DNA from: Eutreptiella sp. 'Long Island Sound 2002'
Lineage: Eukaryota; Euglenozoa; Euglenophyceae; Eutreptiales; Eutreptiaceae
Direction of reading: 5' to 3'
Length of the DNA stretch: 64,000 nt
NCBI GenBank assembly: GCA_964036045.1
Contig: OZ038390.1
Location: forward strand, 34,117,319 to 34,181,318
The notes under the pieces are model-generated. The model worked only from the letters and a program-made list of their open reading frames with translations, ran no database searches and had not been told where the DNA came from. Positions 29,165 to 40,900 of the stretch are shown here, piece by piece (the stretch's first letter is position 1; each line of letters begins with the position of its first letter). The translations under genes and the position numbers were made by a program.

Positions 29165-29849
29165 TCATGGACTCCACCATCTTGGTAAGCTTTCGAACCC
29201 ATTTCGGGCTCCCTTGCGTTTCCTCGGCCATCTCATGTTATCCCTGGACAGGCCCAACGGTTCTTCGTCCAACGAGAGCAAGTCCAGACGAGGGCCAATA
29301 ACATTTTCCTCCATTGGGGCAGACAATCCACTGGGCACCTCTCTCGTGGGGGTTGATCCTGCTCCCTCGTTGCCCCAGGGCCCGGCACTTGTTGCTTGGG
29401 CACGCCCAGGGGGAGGGCTCCTGGACCTCTGTGACACCCGCCTGCATACCTGCTTGGGCTTCGACCCCTGGGCCTCCTCCATCGGGCCGGTCGACTCGCC
29501 GCCGCTTCCCTGTCAACATCTTCATGTACGTGACCCTGTACTGATCCAGCTTCTTGGCCCAAATCTCGTTTTTGTCCTTTTTCAGCTCCCCCGAGATGAA
29601 TACCAAGTCCGGCAATTTCAACACAGTCCCGGTGTAAAGCTCATATGCCGCCGGCAGCTTCCATTGTTCTGGTGTGTCCATCACTGTCGGCACGACCTGC
29701 TGTATAGCATGCTACAAGCGTAGAACCCATCCGTGGCTCTGGTTGATCATGTCCCACTCGGTGTTCGCCAAGTCCTGCACCTGCTTCCTACCAATGTGAT
29801 CACACCACGCTTCCAAGTGTTCCGCTGAAAATTTGACAAGTGCGTCCAT
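29165..29849 (-). pseudogene. Gag-like ORF start of the YR retrotransposon
   Basis: From the ATG at 29849 the frame reads MDALVKFSAEHLEAWCDHIG and RKQVQDLANTEWDMINQSHG. It is interrupted by one TAG 46 codons in, and continues in the same frame with MDTPEQWKLPAAYELYTGTV and KKLDQYRVTYMKMLTGKRRR, then a frameshift into a Pro/Ser-rich stretch. Trp-rich helices are typical of retroelement Gag. The start lies 62 bp inside repeat A1, as expected for a first ORF. Confidence 0.5.
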
Positions 29850-29910
29850 CCCCTAACGCACACCGTCCATCGCAAGAGAGAAAAATCAGACTAAAATGAA
29901 AAGAGAAATG

Positions 29911-29986
29911 AAATGCATACATGAATACATCAACGGCAGTTCCAGGGCATGTTCTAAACTTTAGTTTCTAACGGAAACTACAGTTT
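29911..29986 (-). repeat. 5' split direct repeat A1 of the YR retrotransposon
   Basis: 76 bp, matching 24295-24370 with about 4 mismatches in direct orientation. It ends in the same nested hairpin. It is not followed by a B copy, as the split-repeat model predicts for the 5' end. Confidence 0.8.
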
Positions 29987-30154
29987 CTCACCATGGAGGA
30001 CCAATTCCCCCAAATAAACCTGTCTTAACAGCACTCCCCCCCCCAGATCCCAAAATGCTACACTTGAAACCCCCGAGAAGGTGCCTGGGGTTGCCATTCC
30101 GATTCTCACGAAGGAGACAGTGAAGGGGCTTGCCAAGGCTCCGCGCATACCAAA

Positions 30155-30445
30155 TTAGATGGCGGGCGAATGCGAGCTCCTACTGGAGCTCCTGGCGTGC
30201 ATGGAGACGGAAGAGGGGGGCAATTCGGAGATGGTGGGGGAATGGGGGGGGGGGTCCTCCATCTCCACCTCTGTCCTCAACCAGGCCGTCCCCTCGCCTA
30301 GCAGTTTCATTTGCTCCCTCTGCAGATGCATCATGGTCATCAACTTCGCAAGTTGCTCCCTGATGGGACCACCCCCGCCGGCCCCCTCTGACGCCTCCCC
30401 CATATCCCCCATGGCTCCTCCCAGCCCCATGAATCTGACCAGCAT
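30155..30445 (-). CDS. Coiled-coil ORF fragment, possibly gag-like
   Basis: The minus frame reads MGDMGEASEGAGGGG, then IREQLAKLMTMMHLQREQMK, then LRTEVEMEDPPPHSP and a Ser-rich end. The helix is amphipathic. The frame extends through GC-rich DNA to 31033 but only this part looks coding. It may be the gag of another retroelement; not recognised. Confidence 0.25.
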   Translation of the reverse strand: MLVRFMGLGGAMGDMGEASEGAGGGGPIREQLAKLMTMMHLQREQMKLLGEGTAWLRTEVEMEDPPPHSPTISELPPSSVSMHARSSSRSSHSPAI

Positions 30446-31789
30446 GTGAGCCCCGCTATGCGGGGCGAGGCCCCGATCCCTCAATACCCTTCCTCCCGCC
30501 TCGAACCAAAATAAACCCGATCCACCGCCCCAGCTAAGCCCCACCGCCTCCCTCATCACCCCTATAGTAGCTAGCCTTCGCCGCACCCACCCTGCAGGCT
30601 TCCCAACCGACCTCCTATTGTCCCCATGCCCGGATCCACCCAACGCTTTCCTCCTCCTCGCCACCCCCCCCCCCCCCGCCTCGCCCATCACCATTGGACT
30701 GTGGAGAGGGAGTCGACCGGCCCAGCCCCCACAAGCCCCCATCGCGACATCCGCAGGACATGATCCATCCAGCCTTCGCCTCCATGGTCCTTCGAATCCC
30801 AATGGAAACTTTGCCCGCGGTCCACCCCCACGGCCCCACATGCACTTAGGCGGCCCTTTACGCACGTACCAAAATTGCCACAGTTCCCAAATGGGTACCA
30901 CCCCAAAACGGGGGCTGAAAAACCACTTTGAAAAATTGTACAATTGCGCTCTGCAGGGAACACCCCTAAAATCCCGTGAATTATCCAAAATGACTGTGTG
31001 TAGGGGGTACAACATGTGCCAGTCAAAATTCATGTATCCCTTTCAAATTCGGGCACTGCAGTGTCCATCCAAAGGAAAATCCAATTCTTCCATCTCATCC
31101 GCTGGTGCATTTCAAACCACACTGCAAAATGCAACCTAAAAAATGAAGCAAGGAGGACGACAGGCAAACACATGCAAAACTCTGGTTTGTTTTTTGTTAC
31201 AGCTGCTGCTGACCCAGTCACTGTGATTGTATGCGAAGCGTGACAAACAATGCACCACCAGTGCAGCCAACAAGCAATGGAGGCGCCGCCAGTGCAGCCA
31301 ATGCAATAATAAATGAGGGCAACAATGCCTGCAAAAGAAATGGCGCAAGAGGGGTAAAAAAATGGCGAGTGGATGAATTTGGGCACTGCAGCGCCCAAAA
31401 TTACCAAAACATGAAAAAGGGCACCAGTCTCACACCTGTGTGACACAAGACACATGGCAGTGTGCAGTCCGCGCCCAAAACAAAGCAGAAGGTTACACCA
31501 AGGTTGCGACCCTATTGTGAAATGGGTCGTAATGTGTTGTTGTTGTTCTCATAGGCGCTTGTACGATGTATTGAAACGGAACTCTCACATTCATGTACCC
31601 CGTATGGGCTAAAATTTGACTGTCACTACTTTTGAGCACTGCAGTGCCCAAATTTTTAAAAAGTTGGCAAATTTACCCGCTTCAATTCATTGTGGTGCAT
31701 AGGTTCCACGAAGGGCAAGAAAGGCCAACGCTTGTGCTTGCGTTGCGTTGGGTGGCATTCATGGTACCAAATATATTTTGGCTACGGAG

Positions 31790-32076
31790 AGACAGGCAAA
31801 CCGACACGCAAGCAGACAAACAGACAGATAGACAGAGAGACAGTCCAATGGACACCCCGACAAACGGACGAACAGATAGACACATACACGGACGGACAGA
31901 CCGACAGGCAAGTAGACAGACATACAGGCAGACAACAGACAGACGGACGGACGACTGGACGGATGGACTGTGGGACAGAGAGACACAAAGAGAGAAACAC
32001 AGAAGACAAACCGTCAGACAAGACAAGACAGACGGACGGACGGACGGACACATGGACAGACGGAGAGACAGGTACA
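31790..32076. repeat. GACA/GACG tetranucleotide array, left arm
   Basis: Imperfect (GACA)n with GACG variants. The long plus frame through it (31632-32285) is a by-product of the repeat. It is mirrored at 33310-33640. Confidence 0.85.
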
Positions 32077-33309
32077 ATGGTTGTCCTCCTACTACCACAC
32101 GGTTGCTCCCTCATGCATCTGCACAACGTTGCGCACAGAATATTGACCTCCTTCCGCCCAGATTATCATGCAAATGGGTTTTGAGTTCATTTGGGAGCTG
32201 CTGTTCCCAAAATATTACAAAACAACATTTTGAGGTCTCTAATGTACTATGTCGGGTGCCTGCCTCAAAGTCTCACCCCCTGTAGCAACCATTATCGGGT
32301 CTTGCCATTAGTTGTGCACGATATGTGCAATGTAATCATCCACGTGATCAAATCCCCCCCTCTAAACTACTGCGCCATTCCATGTTGATGAAATACACCC
32401 CATATAGGTGTTGCCTTGATCTTCAACACTTTGGCACACTTATTCTAGTAGGGGCATTGTTGGTTGATGGAGTTTGGTTGTCCGTGTGTAGTGTAATGGT
32501 TGACATGATGAACACCCCCACTCTCCAGTGCACCACCGTTGCGCGGTGCTGAGGTACACTCCTGCACAAGTGTTATGCCATTGGTCCAACACTTTCACAC
32601 GCATTTTTTACTAGGGGCCTTGAAGGTGGATGCGGATTCGGTTGTCTATAGGGTGTCTTCCAACACGGAGTCAATCGTGTTTTCGAGTGTTTCATCACAA
32701 TTTGTGGTTGTTACTTCTAAAATGGCTGTAGATGGTGCAAGACTCCGCACAGACAACCAAGTTTGTCTCTACCTTCAATGCCCCTGGTAAAAAACGTGTG
32801 TGAAAGTGTTGGACCAGTGGCACAACAATTGTATAGAGGTCTGCTTCATCACCGCGCACGGTCGTGCTCTAGAGAGGGGTGGCATTCATCATGTCAACCA
32901 TTATACTACACACAGACGACCAAATTGCATTGACCAACAATGCCCCTACTAGAATATTGGCGCCAAAGTGTTGAAGATCTAGCACAACACTTATACGGGG
33001 TTTACTTCATCACCGTCGAATGGGGAAGAAGAATAGAGGGGGGTATTTGATCATGTGGACGATTACATTGCACATACCTAGCATGAATTGTGGCGAGATC
33101 CGGTAATGCTTGCTATAGGGGATCGGACTATGAGGCATGCACTGGACAAGACATTAGAGACCTCAAAATATTGATTTCCTAAATTTTGGGAACTGCAGTG
33201 CCCAAATGAACCCAAAGCCCATTTGCATGATCATCTGGGCGGAACGCTGTCAATGTTTTTTGCAAGGTTCTGTACATGCATGATGGAGCAGCATTGTGGT
33301 AGCAGGAGG

Positions 33310-33640
33310 ACAGATAGTGTGTCTATCTCTCCGTCCGTCCGCCTGTCCATCCGTTAGTCTGTCTTGTTTCGTATGTCTATTTGTCTTCTGTGTGTCTATC
33401 TGTGTGTCTCTCTGTCTATCCCTCCGTCCGTCCATTTGTCTGTCCGTTGTCTGTCTGTGTGTCTATTTGTTTGTCTGTTTGTTTGTTTGCCTGTCGGTCT
33501 GTCCGTCTGTCTATGTGTCCATCTGTCTACCTGTCTGTCCGTCTCTCAAGGTGTCTGTCGGACTGTCTGTATGCCTCTCTGTGTCTATCTGTCTGTTTGC
33601 CTGCTTGCCTGTCCGTTTGTCTGTCTCTCCGTAGCCAAAA
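33310..33640. repeat. GTCT tetranucleotide array, right arm
   Basis: Imperfect (GTCT)n/(GTCC)n, the inverted partner of 31790-32076. It is slightly longer than the left array, showing independent slippage. Confidence 0.85.
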
Positions 33641-34247
33641 AATATTTGGTACCATGAATGCCACCCAACGCAACGCAAGCACAGGTGTTGGCCTTTTTTG
33701 CCCTTCGTGGAACCTATGCACCACAATGAATTGAAGCGGGTAAATTTGCCAACTTTTTAAAAATTTAGGCACTGCAGTGCTCAAAAGTAGTGAAAGTCAA
33801 ATTTTAGCCCATACTGGGTACATGAATGTGAGAGTTCCGTTTCAATACATCGTACAAGCGCCTATGAGAACAACAACACCACGTTACGACTCGATTGACA
33901 AGAGGGGGGCAAGCGTGGAGTAACTTTGTGCAATGTGGATTCACCTATAGAGACAACTAGACACACACTTTCAATGACCCCCCTAAAAAGTACAATCAGA
34001 AGGTTTGGGCACTGCAGTGCCCAAAATTTTCAAATGCTAAGATTCCAAGCCCTGAAGCGGGGGTGTATATGTGCAGCTCTAAGAGCCACAAAAGGCTAGG
34101 TTGTTGGTCCCCACGACGAAAACACAGGTGTAGTTGGCCGAAAAATGGGTATGCTTTTTTTGGGTGTAAAAACTCGGCGTTGACATCGCCAAAAATTGTG
34201 GCTTTTAGCGACGAAGTCTACGTGCGTAAAGGGCCGCCTAAGATGCA

Positions 34248-35185
34248 TGCCGGTATCCATCTCGACCACGCACCAAGCTGCCGGCGCCTCCGTGGGACCC
34301 ACTGCTGCGATGCTAGGTCCACCCGACCAAGCATCCGACGTATTCTTGGGCAACTCCATCCACGCATACCTCCTACTGCAGGGGCAACACAGCCTCCGAT
34401 AATCCTCACACACAGCCGTGCAAGCCCCGCTCCTCCTCCACGGCCTTCTTGTTCGCCCACTCCTCGGTGACCCTCCAATACTTTGGCCCTCGACGGAGCA
34501 AGGCCCGGCGATTAGGGGCGCAGCCACCAACGCCCTGGAGCCGATACTTGCAAGGCTCCAAACGCCTTGCTCCAAGGCGGTGGATGCCCTTTCATCCTTC
34601 GGCTAATCGCCGGATCTCCGGCTCGCTAGAATCCACCACCCCATGATGAGGGTTGCAGGGCCCGGCCTCCTTCTCGACCATGCAATCAACTGCCGGCCCC
34701 TCCAAGGACCACTCTGGCAGCTAATCTCTAGCACCGCCGCGCTCACGACCAGCCCCATCTAGTGCCTCGCATACTGCTTGTTGCATGGGCACCACATCTG
34801 CCGACTTGTTTCTTACGGGGCCACGCCAGCCCCACCCCGTCTCCATGGTCTTCTCGGCTGCCTGCTCCATCCCCGATTCCCCGATACATCGGCCAGCATC
34901 GAATCAACAATCCACACTAAGAGCTGCATTCCAAAATCCACTGCACGGGCTCCGGCTCCGGCGAATCGATACTTGCGGGTCCCAAACGCCTCGCTCCGGC
35001 GTCCTTGTCACCCTGACCTCCTTTTGCCGCTCGCAGGTTCCCCATTATTTGGGTTGAAAGGATCCACCGTCCCGTAGCGAGGGCAGCAGAGCCCTGCATA
35101 AGAAGGTAAACGGGCCTTGCTCTTGCCATGACCGAAAAGACATGCTGCCAACATTGCATGCCGAAGGAAAGCAAAGGCCTTCAAC
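34248..35185. repeat. Diverged direct repeats, unknown origin
   Basis: GCCGATACTTGCAAGGCTCC with AAACGCCTTGCTCC (about 34541) recurs as TCGATACTTGCGGGTCCC with AAACGCCTCGCTCC (about 34964), each followed by a GGATCCACC or AATCCACCACC block. On the minus strand, gag-like snippets (EEWANKKAVEEERGLHG) are seen. Nothing is long enough to assign. Confidence 0.35.
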
Positions 35186-35187
35186 CA

Positions 35188-35980
35188 ACACTACTACACC
35201 ATGACACCACTACACCACCACTACACCACTACACCACCACTGCATGAGTACACCACTACATTACCACACCACTACACCACTACACCACTACACCACTACC
35301 CTATTGCACCACTACATCACTACACCACTACGCCACTACAAGACTGCACCACTACACCACTACACTACCACACCACTACACCACAACACCACTACACCAC
35401 TACAACCCTACACCACTACACTAGGTTCGTGTCTTTGTGTCTTGCTATCAAGAGGTATGGCGTAGATGGTAGGTATCTCCATGTTCTGAGTGTGCCGGGA
35501 ACCGACACACTGTTTGAAGAGGGACAGGCAAGCCTGCGAATGTAGCTTATCATCCACGAATCCACGAATCCACTACTACACCACTACACCACTACGCCAC
35601 TACACCACCACACCACTACACCACTACACCACTACACCACCACACTAGTACCCCACTACAACACCACACCACTACAACACCACACCACTACACCACTACA
35701 CCACTACATCATTACACCACTACACCACTACACCACTACACTACTGCACTACTGCACCACTACACCACTACAACACCACACGACTACACCACTGCACCAC
35801 TACACCACCACACCACGGCAGCACTGTACCACTACACCATCACACCACTACACCACTACACCACCACACCACTACACCACTACACCCCTGCACCACTACA
35901 CAACTGCATTACTACTACATTATTATTATTAGTACTACAGCACTGCAATAGTACACGACTACATCACACACCACTACACC
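35188..35980. repeat. (CACTACACC)-type minisatellite
   Basis: An array built from CACTACACC and related units with CACCAC variants, interrupted at about 35425-35570 by non-repetitive DNA, so probably two arrays or an insertion. The Thr-Pro-Leu-His frames through it are artefacts. Confidence 0.9.
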
Positions 35981-37218
35981 ACTGCAATGCCAAACTTCCC
36001 GTGCAGCAAATTCCGCAAACCCAAGCTCCTCGGCGCACGAGGGAATGGGAGCACTAGGGGGCCCACAGCTTTAGGATCGTGGAACTCCCACACGTACCTA
36101 GACCCACCGCGCGGTTTGCCCACCTTCCCCACCCTAGGAATCAGGACTCCGGGGGGGGCCTAGCCCACGTGGCCGGCGTACCACCCCTCGGTGCCCCATG
36201 CCACCTCCAATCCGCCCACTAAGATCCATCCAAGGCAGAAGCAATGGCTGCCTCGAACACTGGTGGCCCCCTCCCAGGAGTGGCTACTCCCCATTTCTTC
36301 CCCGGTCAAATCCCCAACCTCCTCGCCCACACGGACCACAACCTCCGAAACTTTCCCACCTTATCTCTCTTCGTGGCCCAGAATGCCAGCGCAGTGGACG
36401 ACCCCACATCAACAACCCTGATAAGAGGGGGGGGTGGGGGGGTGGAGCGACCCAGGGGGGGTGTGCCTCAAGCTAGGGGTCGTCGAATAAGGTTACGAGC
36501 CCCGGTTTTTAGAGGGGTATGGAAGTGGAACAAGGAACTATGCTTTAAGACCAAGGGGGGGAGTCCCCCTCTCCCCCTCTCTCTCATACCCCCTCCCAGC
36601 GCTATCAGTGATGCTCGCAAAAAGGGATCCCGGGGAACGCAGCTAGATGCTACCATGTGTACTGCCCGTATTGGTCCGCCTGACTTCCCAGCGACGATGT
36701 AGAGGAGGGTGGGCAGTCCGTGGGTGGGGCAGGGGACGATGGGCAGAGGAGTATAGAACGGCCTGGGGGGCTCTCTAGAACGCCTGGGCACAAGACCTAT
36801 CGGAGAGCGTGGCTGCGCACCGTGCACCAGCATGCACCGACGACATCGGCGAGAGGGGGGGGGGGGACGGATGCGGAAGTTTGCCATGGGCCATGACATC
36901 AGGTTTTGAAATAACCAGAATAGTCCGGACCCTATGCCAGACTCAATCAGCTCAACCATTGCCCCTGCTCACACCACGTATACCACTTATGCACCAAATG
37001 TTGCCGTGCGGTCACCGTGCTCCTATGACTATCCAATGTTTCTTGGGCAGATTGGGCTACACCACCAACCAGCTCGTACCTCAAGGACAGGGTAAGACCA
37101 CACCAAGGCCCATTCCCTCCACTACCCTCGCCCTGTTTCAGCCAGAGCTGAAGTACCGTCACCACTTCCCAGATAAACAACCACGGTCGTAGCCCCCGTT
37201 GCTCACCCATACCCCCTC
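35981..37218. other. Weak coding traces, no gene recognised
   Basis: On the plus strand 36244-36420 reads VATPHFFPGQIPNLLAHTDH and NLRNFPTLSLFVAQNAS, which looks coding but is short. 36425-36960 is GC-rich with G-runs. A minus trace at 36947-37222 (TLSLRYELVGGVAQ) may belong to the recombinase fragment next to it. Confidence 0.3.
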
Positions 37219-37915
37219 TCACATGGCATGGGGGGCGGGGGGGAATGTGTACAACAAGTGTACTGCATCACCCGAGATAGGATCCGGCTGTAGGAAAAGG
37301 GTCGGCGAAAAGAGCCGTAACAACTCAGGGTACCCCGCCACCCAGACATAAGAACAACCATACGACCTGCCTGCTGAGGAAGACACTACCCGGCGCCCAC
37401 TCGCGGTGGGGATCAACAGTGACGCTTCCCTATCAAAATGGTGCAGCTGCCCAACGTCCTTGCGACGCCAATGAATTTGCATGGTCTCACACTCCCACAG
37501 CTTTAGACTGGGTACGGTGAAGGGGGGGGGGGGGGGTTGTGAACTTCGCCTTGTCCAGGCGCGGGATGGGGCGGCGGCGGCAACGCTCCGCGCGACCATC
37601 TCAACAGGTGCGGATGACAGGCCGCCTCCCGCACCCTGAGGAAAGCCCACCACAACAGGCAGAGGATGGCAACCACCGGTCGTCCCTGAGGTAGCTGTCT
37701 CAGCCTCCTGGCAGCAGCCCACAGGGCTCTGGGGTGGAAGTAAAGTTGAAACCCCAACCCCGCCGCCCAACTTCGCAAGCCGGTGGTGGACTGGCTGGAC
37801 CGTTGCAGGGATCCATCCAAGGTCCGATGCTGTCTTTGGAGGGAAAGAGGGTGGGGTACTTCCCACCGTCCAACTTGTCCTCATAACATGGTGGATAACG
37901 CACCCTCCGCCCCAC
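37219..37915 (-). pseudogene. Possible second tyrosine recombinase fragment
   Basis: A frame at 37503-37820 reads FQLYFHPRALWAAARRLRQL, then GRPVVAILCLLWWAFLRVRE with AAC. The FLRVREA block after a hydrophobic helix matches box A of DIRS-type recombinases. A Pro-rich linker and a G-run follow. Another frame continues LKLWECETMQIHWRRKDVGQ. Box B and the catalytic Tyr are not visible. The sequence differs clearly from the recombinase at 27.5-28.3 kb, so it would be from another element. Confidence 0.35.
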
Positions 37916-37929
37916 CCTTCAAGGAGCAC

Positions 37930-40900
37930 TCAACGTACCCCTTCGAGTGGTTTGTTGTCTCCCCCAGGTAGTGGGACACAGTGTGCAGCCGCCCCGTAGT
38001 ACCACATCCCAGATGTCACCTCACCCACCCTCTCACTCATACGCAAAAATTGCTGTGGAAAGCGAGAGACGAGCATCATGAAAGTCATAATGGCACAACA
38101 CAAATGCACAGCCAGGAAGCCACTTCGTCAAAACTGCATGTCGGACCTGAGATGATCCACTGTGGCCCGTCAAGCAATCATGTTGCGCCCTTTGGCATCA
38201 TGGGGTTGTAGTGAGGTATCAACACCAGAGATCAGGTCCCCTTGTTCCCTCAACCAACACAAGAATCGCAAACCACGCGGAGGTGAACCATGTCTTATTC
38301 GAAACGAAGGGAAAGGGACGTCACTGGAGGCACTGATCCAGAGCAAGGGTCGACCTGTCACAGGTAATGTAGAGGAAAGCAATTCGCGAAGCGTACTCAA
38401 GAAGCGGGCGGGGCAAAGCAAAGGCAAAAAGATGAAGAAGAGAAGTCGATATGAAAGGCTCAAATAAGAGCACACAACGCTTGCAGGGTCCTGCAGTAGT
38501 GAACCCCTTGGCAGAGGACATTGTACATTTGGCCATACATCTGAAGCAATGGTCAACATCAGACCACCAGCGGAGTCCATTGTAGTGGAGGTGTTTGGAC
38601 TCAATCACATGTGGAGTGCACCATTTCATGTGTGCGGTGAGCTTGCGATAGATAAAGGAGAATGCTCGATGAAACAGCAGACTGCATCTCTGAGATACAA
38701 TGGCATTGTCGAGGAAAGCATTGGATGTTGGACTGACCTCACATACTTCGATCTTGTGGAGACCCAAGTGTGCCCCCCCCCCGTTCCCCCTCTCTCTGTG
38801 GCCCAGAATGGCTCAGATCTGGGAAAACAGCGGCAGACGGCAGGATTCCATGCTAAGACAAGGCCGTGCCTACGGGCAACAGGCCCGTACTTGTCTCAGG
38901 TTTCAAGATGAATGTTAACTTATCGCCGTTTCAATCGAATCTGTCTTGCGAAATAGTCTGCTGCACTCCGAGGCACAACGTGGCTGTGAGCCAAAATGAC
39001 ATGTATCACCCAGGCTGTCTTTTCGACTACCGTGGGCTCATGTTCGTGTCAGCTTATGTTGCAAACCACAAAAACTTTGCGGTCAGAAAAAATAGCAGTC
39101 AGAGGGAGCAGCCGTGCTTAGACCAGGTCGTTGCTTGTAGCCGTGAAGGCAGCCCACACAAAGCTGTTATGCACATTCGGCTGCACAAAGCACATTTCTG
39201 TGTGTAAAGAAAAAAGCGAAGAAGAAGGCATTCATGGAGAATCACTGGCGAGGTGGGAGTGCCATTCTAACTGTACGCATGGGGGGGGGGGGGTCCACAT
39301 GAAACGCTGAAGGTCTAGGAGGGATGGATGGTGTGGATGGTGAGAGCGGAGAACACTACCAAGGGGAGGGCGGCAAAGAGGAGATGCGATATAACATCGT
39401 CGAAGGCTTACAAAACACTCACACATGGTGTGCCCACAAATGGCAAGAGAGGAAGGCAAGGAGATTGAGGCTGCAATGCAAGGTGGATGGGGGGCAACCC
39501 CTACAGGCAGTCCCTATTGGGGCCTGCTCATATTGGCTGTGGGGGGTAAGGGGCAGGCCCTAGGACTGTTAATGCGACTGGGAGATTGCTATTGAGCTGG
39601 GGGTTTGGGTTTGAGGGCTTAGTCCATGTTGGATCCACGGCCACCTGAGGGTATCTATCTAATGTACCATCTACATGGTGGCATGGGCTCGTGTGGACGG
39701 CTCTCCTAACTAGTAAGGCTCCGTGTGCACTGACTGTATGTCTTTCACTCTCCCCCATAGGGGCCAGGCTGCTCTTGGCAAGGTCACAGTCTGCACCCAC
39801 GTCATCAAATACAACTTATTGTGTGAATTGGAGCCCAACCCCTTAAAAAAAAGTGGACATATCCCCCCTTCAAACGATCCTCCTTGAAATACAACTATGC
39901 AATCTTCCCTCGTTTTTGCCCAATGTCATGGTTTTGGAGAGTTTCGAGTATTTGAAGGTGTTCTTTCCTTTTGGAAAGAAAAAATAGCATCCAACAATGC
40001 AAGAGAAGCTACAGATTAGGTTTGAGAATGCACCAGCAAAATTCATACACCCAATAAGCACACATATGAGGGCTCAGGGCTCAAATCCAAAAAGAAAAAA
40101 ATGCAACGCCAAATTGGTTGTTTAGCAGCACAGGCGGCTACATTGCATAAAGAACGGCTTGGAATTCTTTGGATCAGGCCCCGGCAAAAGGTGGACGCCA
40201 TCCGCATTCGAAGAAATTGGACCCAAAAGACCATTGATGATGGCATTGTGGTGTTGAATTGCATACCAGTTGGGGCGTACCTCCAGCTCCTCAAAATAAC
40301 TTCATCGACTACTGAGCCCTGACTCACTAGTTGTAGCATGTTTTAGACTGTCAGCATGCGCAATGATCACAACTCCGGCTTACTCACCCCCAACCATAAA
40401 CACAACACCGCATGAGTTTCCATGTGCCACAGTGTTCAGACACCCTTGGAGAGGCATTCATAACAACACCAAATGTTCCAATTCAGGGCCACTGTCCGGG
40501 TGAGAAACAACTCCATAACCTCATCGCCAAAAAAATCATCCATGGGGACAACTAACAACTTGTCAAGCATTAAAACCTCATCAAAAAATCTGTTTGTGGC
40601 AAGCTGCAGATCATCGCATTCAGGCATACAGCCAATGATCACGATGCCAGGCGATTTCCAAAGAAGATAGCACTAAGTTGGTCAGCATTTTGCACTCCAC
40701 AAGCACCTGAAATAACAAAGAACGTGCCTGGCATCCACAAGTCAGAACACCACACTCTACACGAACAACATCATCTAGCGAACCCAGGGAAGCCTAGAGT
40801 CTGAGGGTAGGATGGCAGACTTGCCCGGGGTAGAAGCCTGCAATTGTGTCCCTAACACTCAGTCGGTCCACACGACAGATGTGGTATGCACTGTTTTTCA

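Larger units (their letters stand above)
24240..29986 (-). mobile_element. Degraded tyrosine-recombinase retrotransposon with split direct repeats
   Basis: Read on the minus strand the order is: repeat A1 (29986-29911), gag, Lys/Arg- and Ser/Asp-rich segment, zinc-binding segment, tyrosine recombinase, RT, RNase H, then B1 (24401-24366), A2 (24370-24295) and B2 (24275-24240). The A copies are 76 bp with about 4 mismatches; the B copies are 36 bp and identical. A1-ORFs-B1-A2-B2 is the terminal arrangement known for Ngaro, PAT and VIPER elements, and gag-YR-RT-RNase H is the order described for VIPER. All coding parts carry frameshifts or stops, and part of the RT is split by foreign DNA, so the copy is dead. 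Confidence 0.75.
30845..34242. mobile_element. 3.4-kb foldback element, 23-bp TIR, ATGCA target duplication
   Basis: CTTAGGCGGCCC (first bases of a 23-bp repeat at 30845-30867) is matched by its perfect reverse complement at 34220-34242. Immediately outside both ends is ATGCA (30840-30844 and 34243-34247). Inside, long inverted arms run from about 31370 to 34025 with a centre near 32.7 kb. They include GACA/GTCT tracts (31790-32076 and 33310-33640) and a symmetric set of palindromic modules. No transposase is visible, so it is non-autonomous. The overall shape matches foldback-type transposons. Confidence 0.8.

Noticed and set aside
31632-32285. 217-codon ORF rich in Asp, Ar g and Thr
   Set aside because: Encoded by a GACA tetranucleotide array in a foldback element; the mirror-image array gives similar artefacts at 33250-33735.
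35188-35980. CRISPR array or Thr-His-rich protein
   Set aside because: Continuous 9-bp tandem units without spacers; eukaryotic minisatellite.
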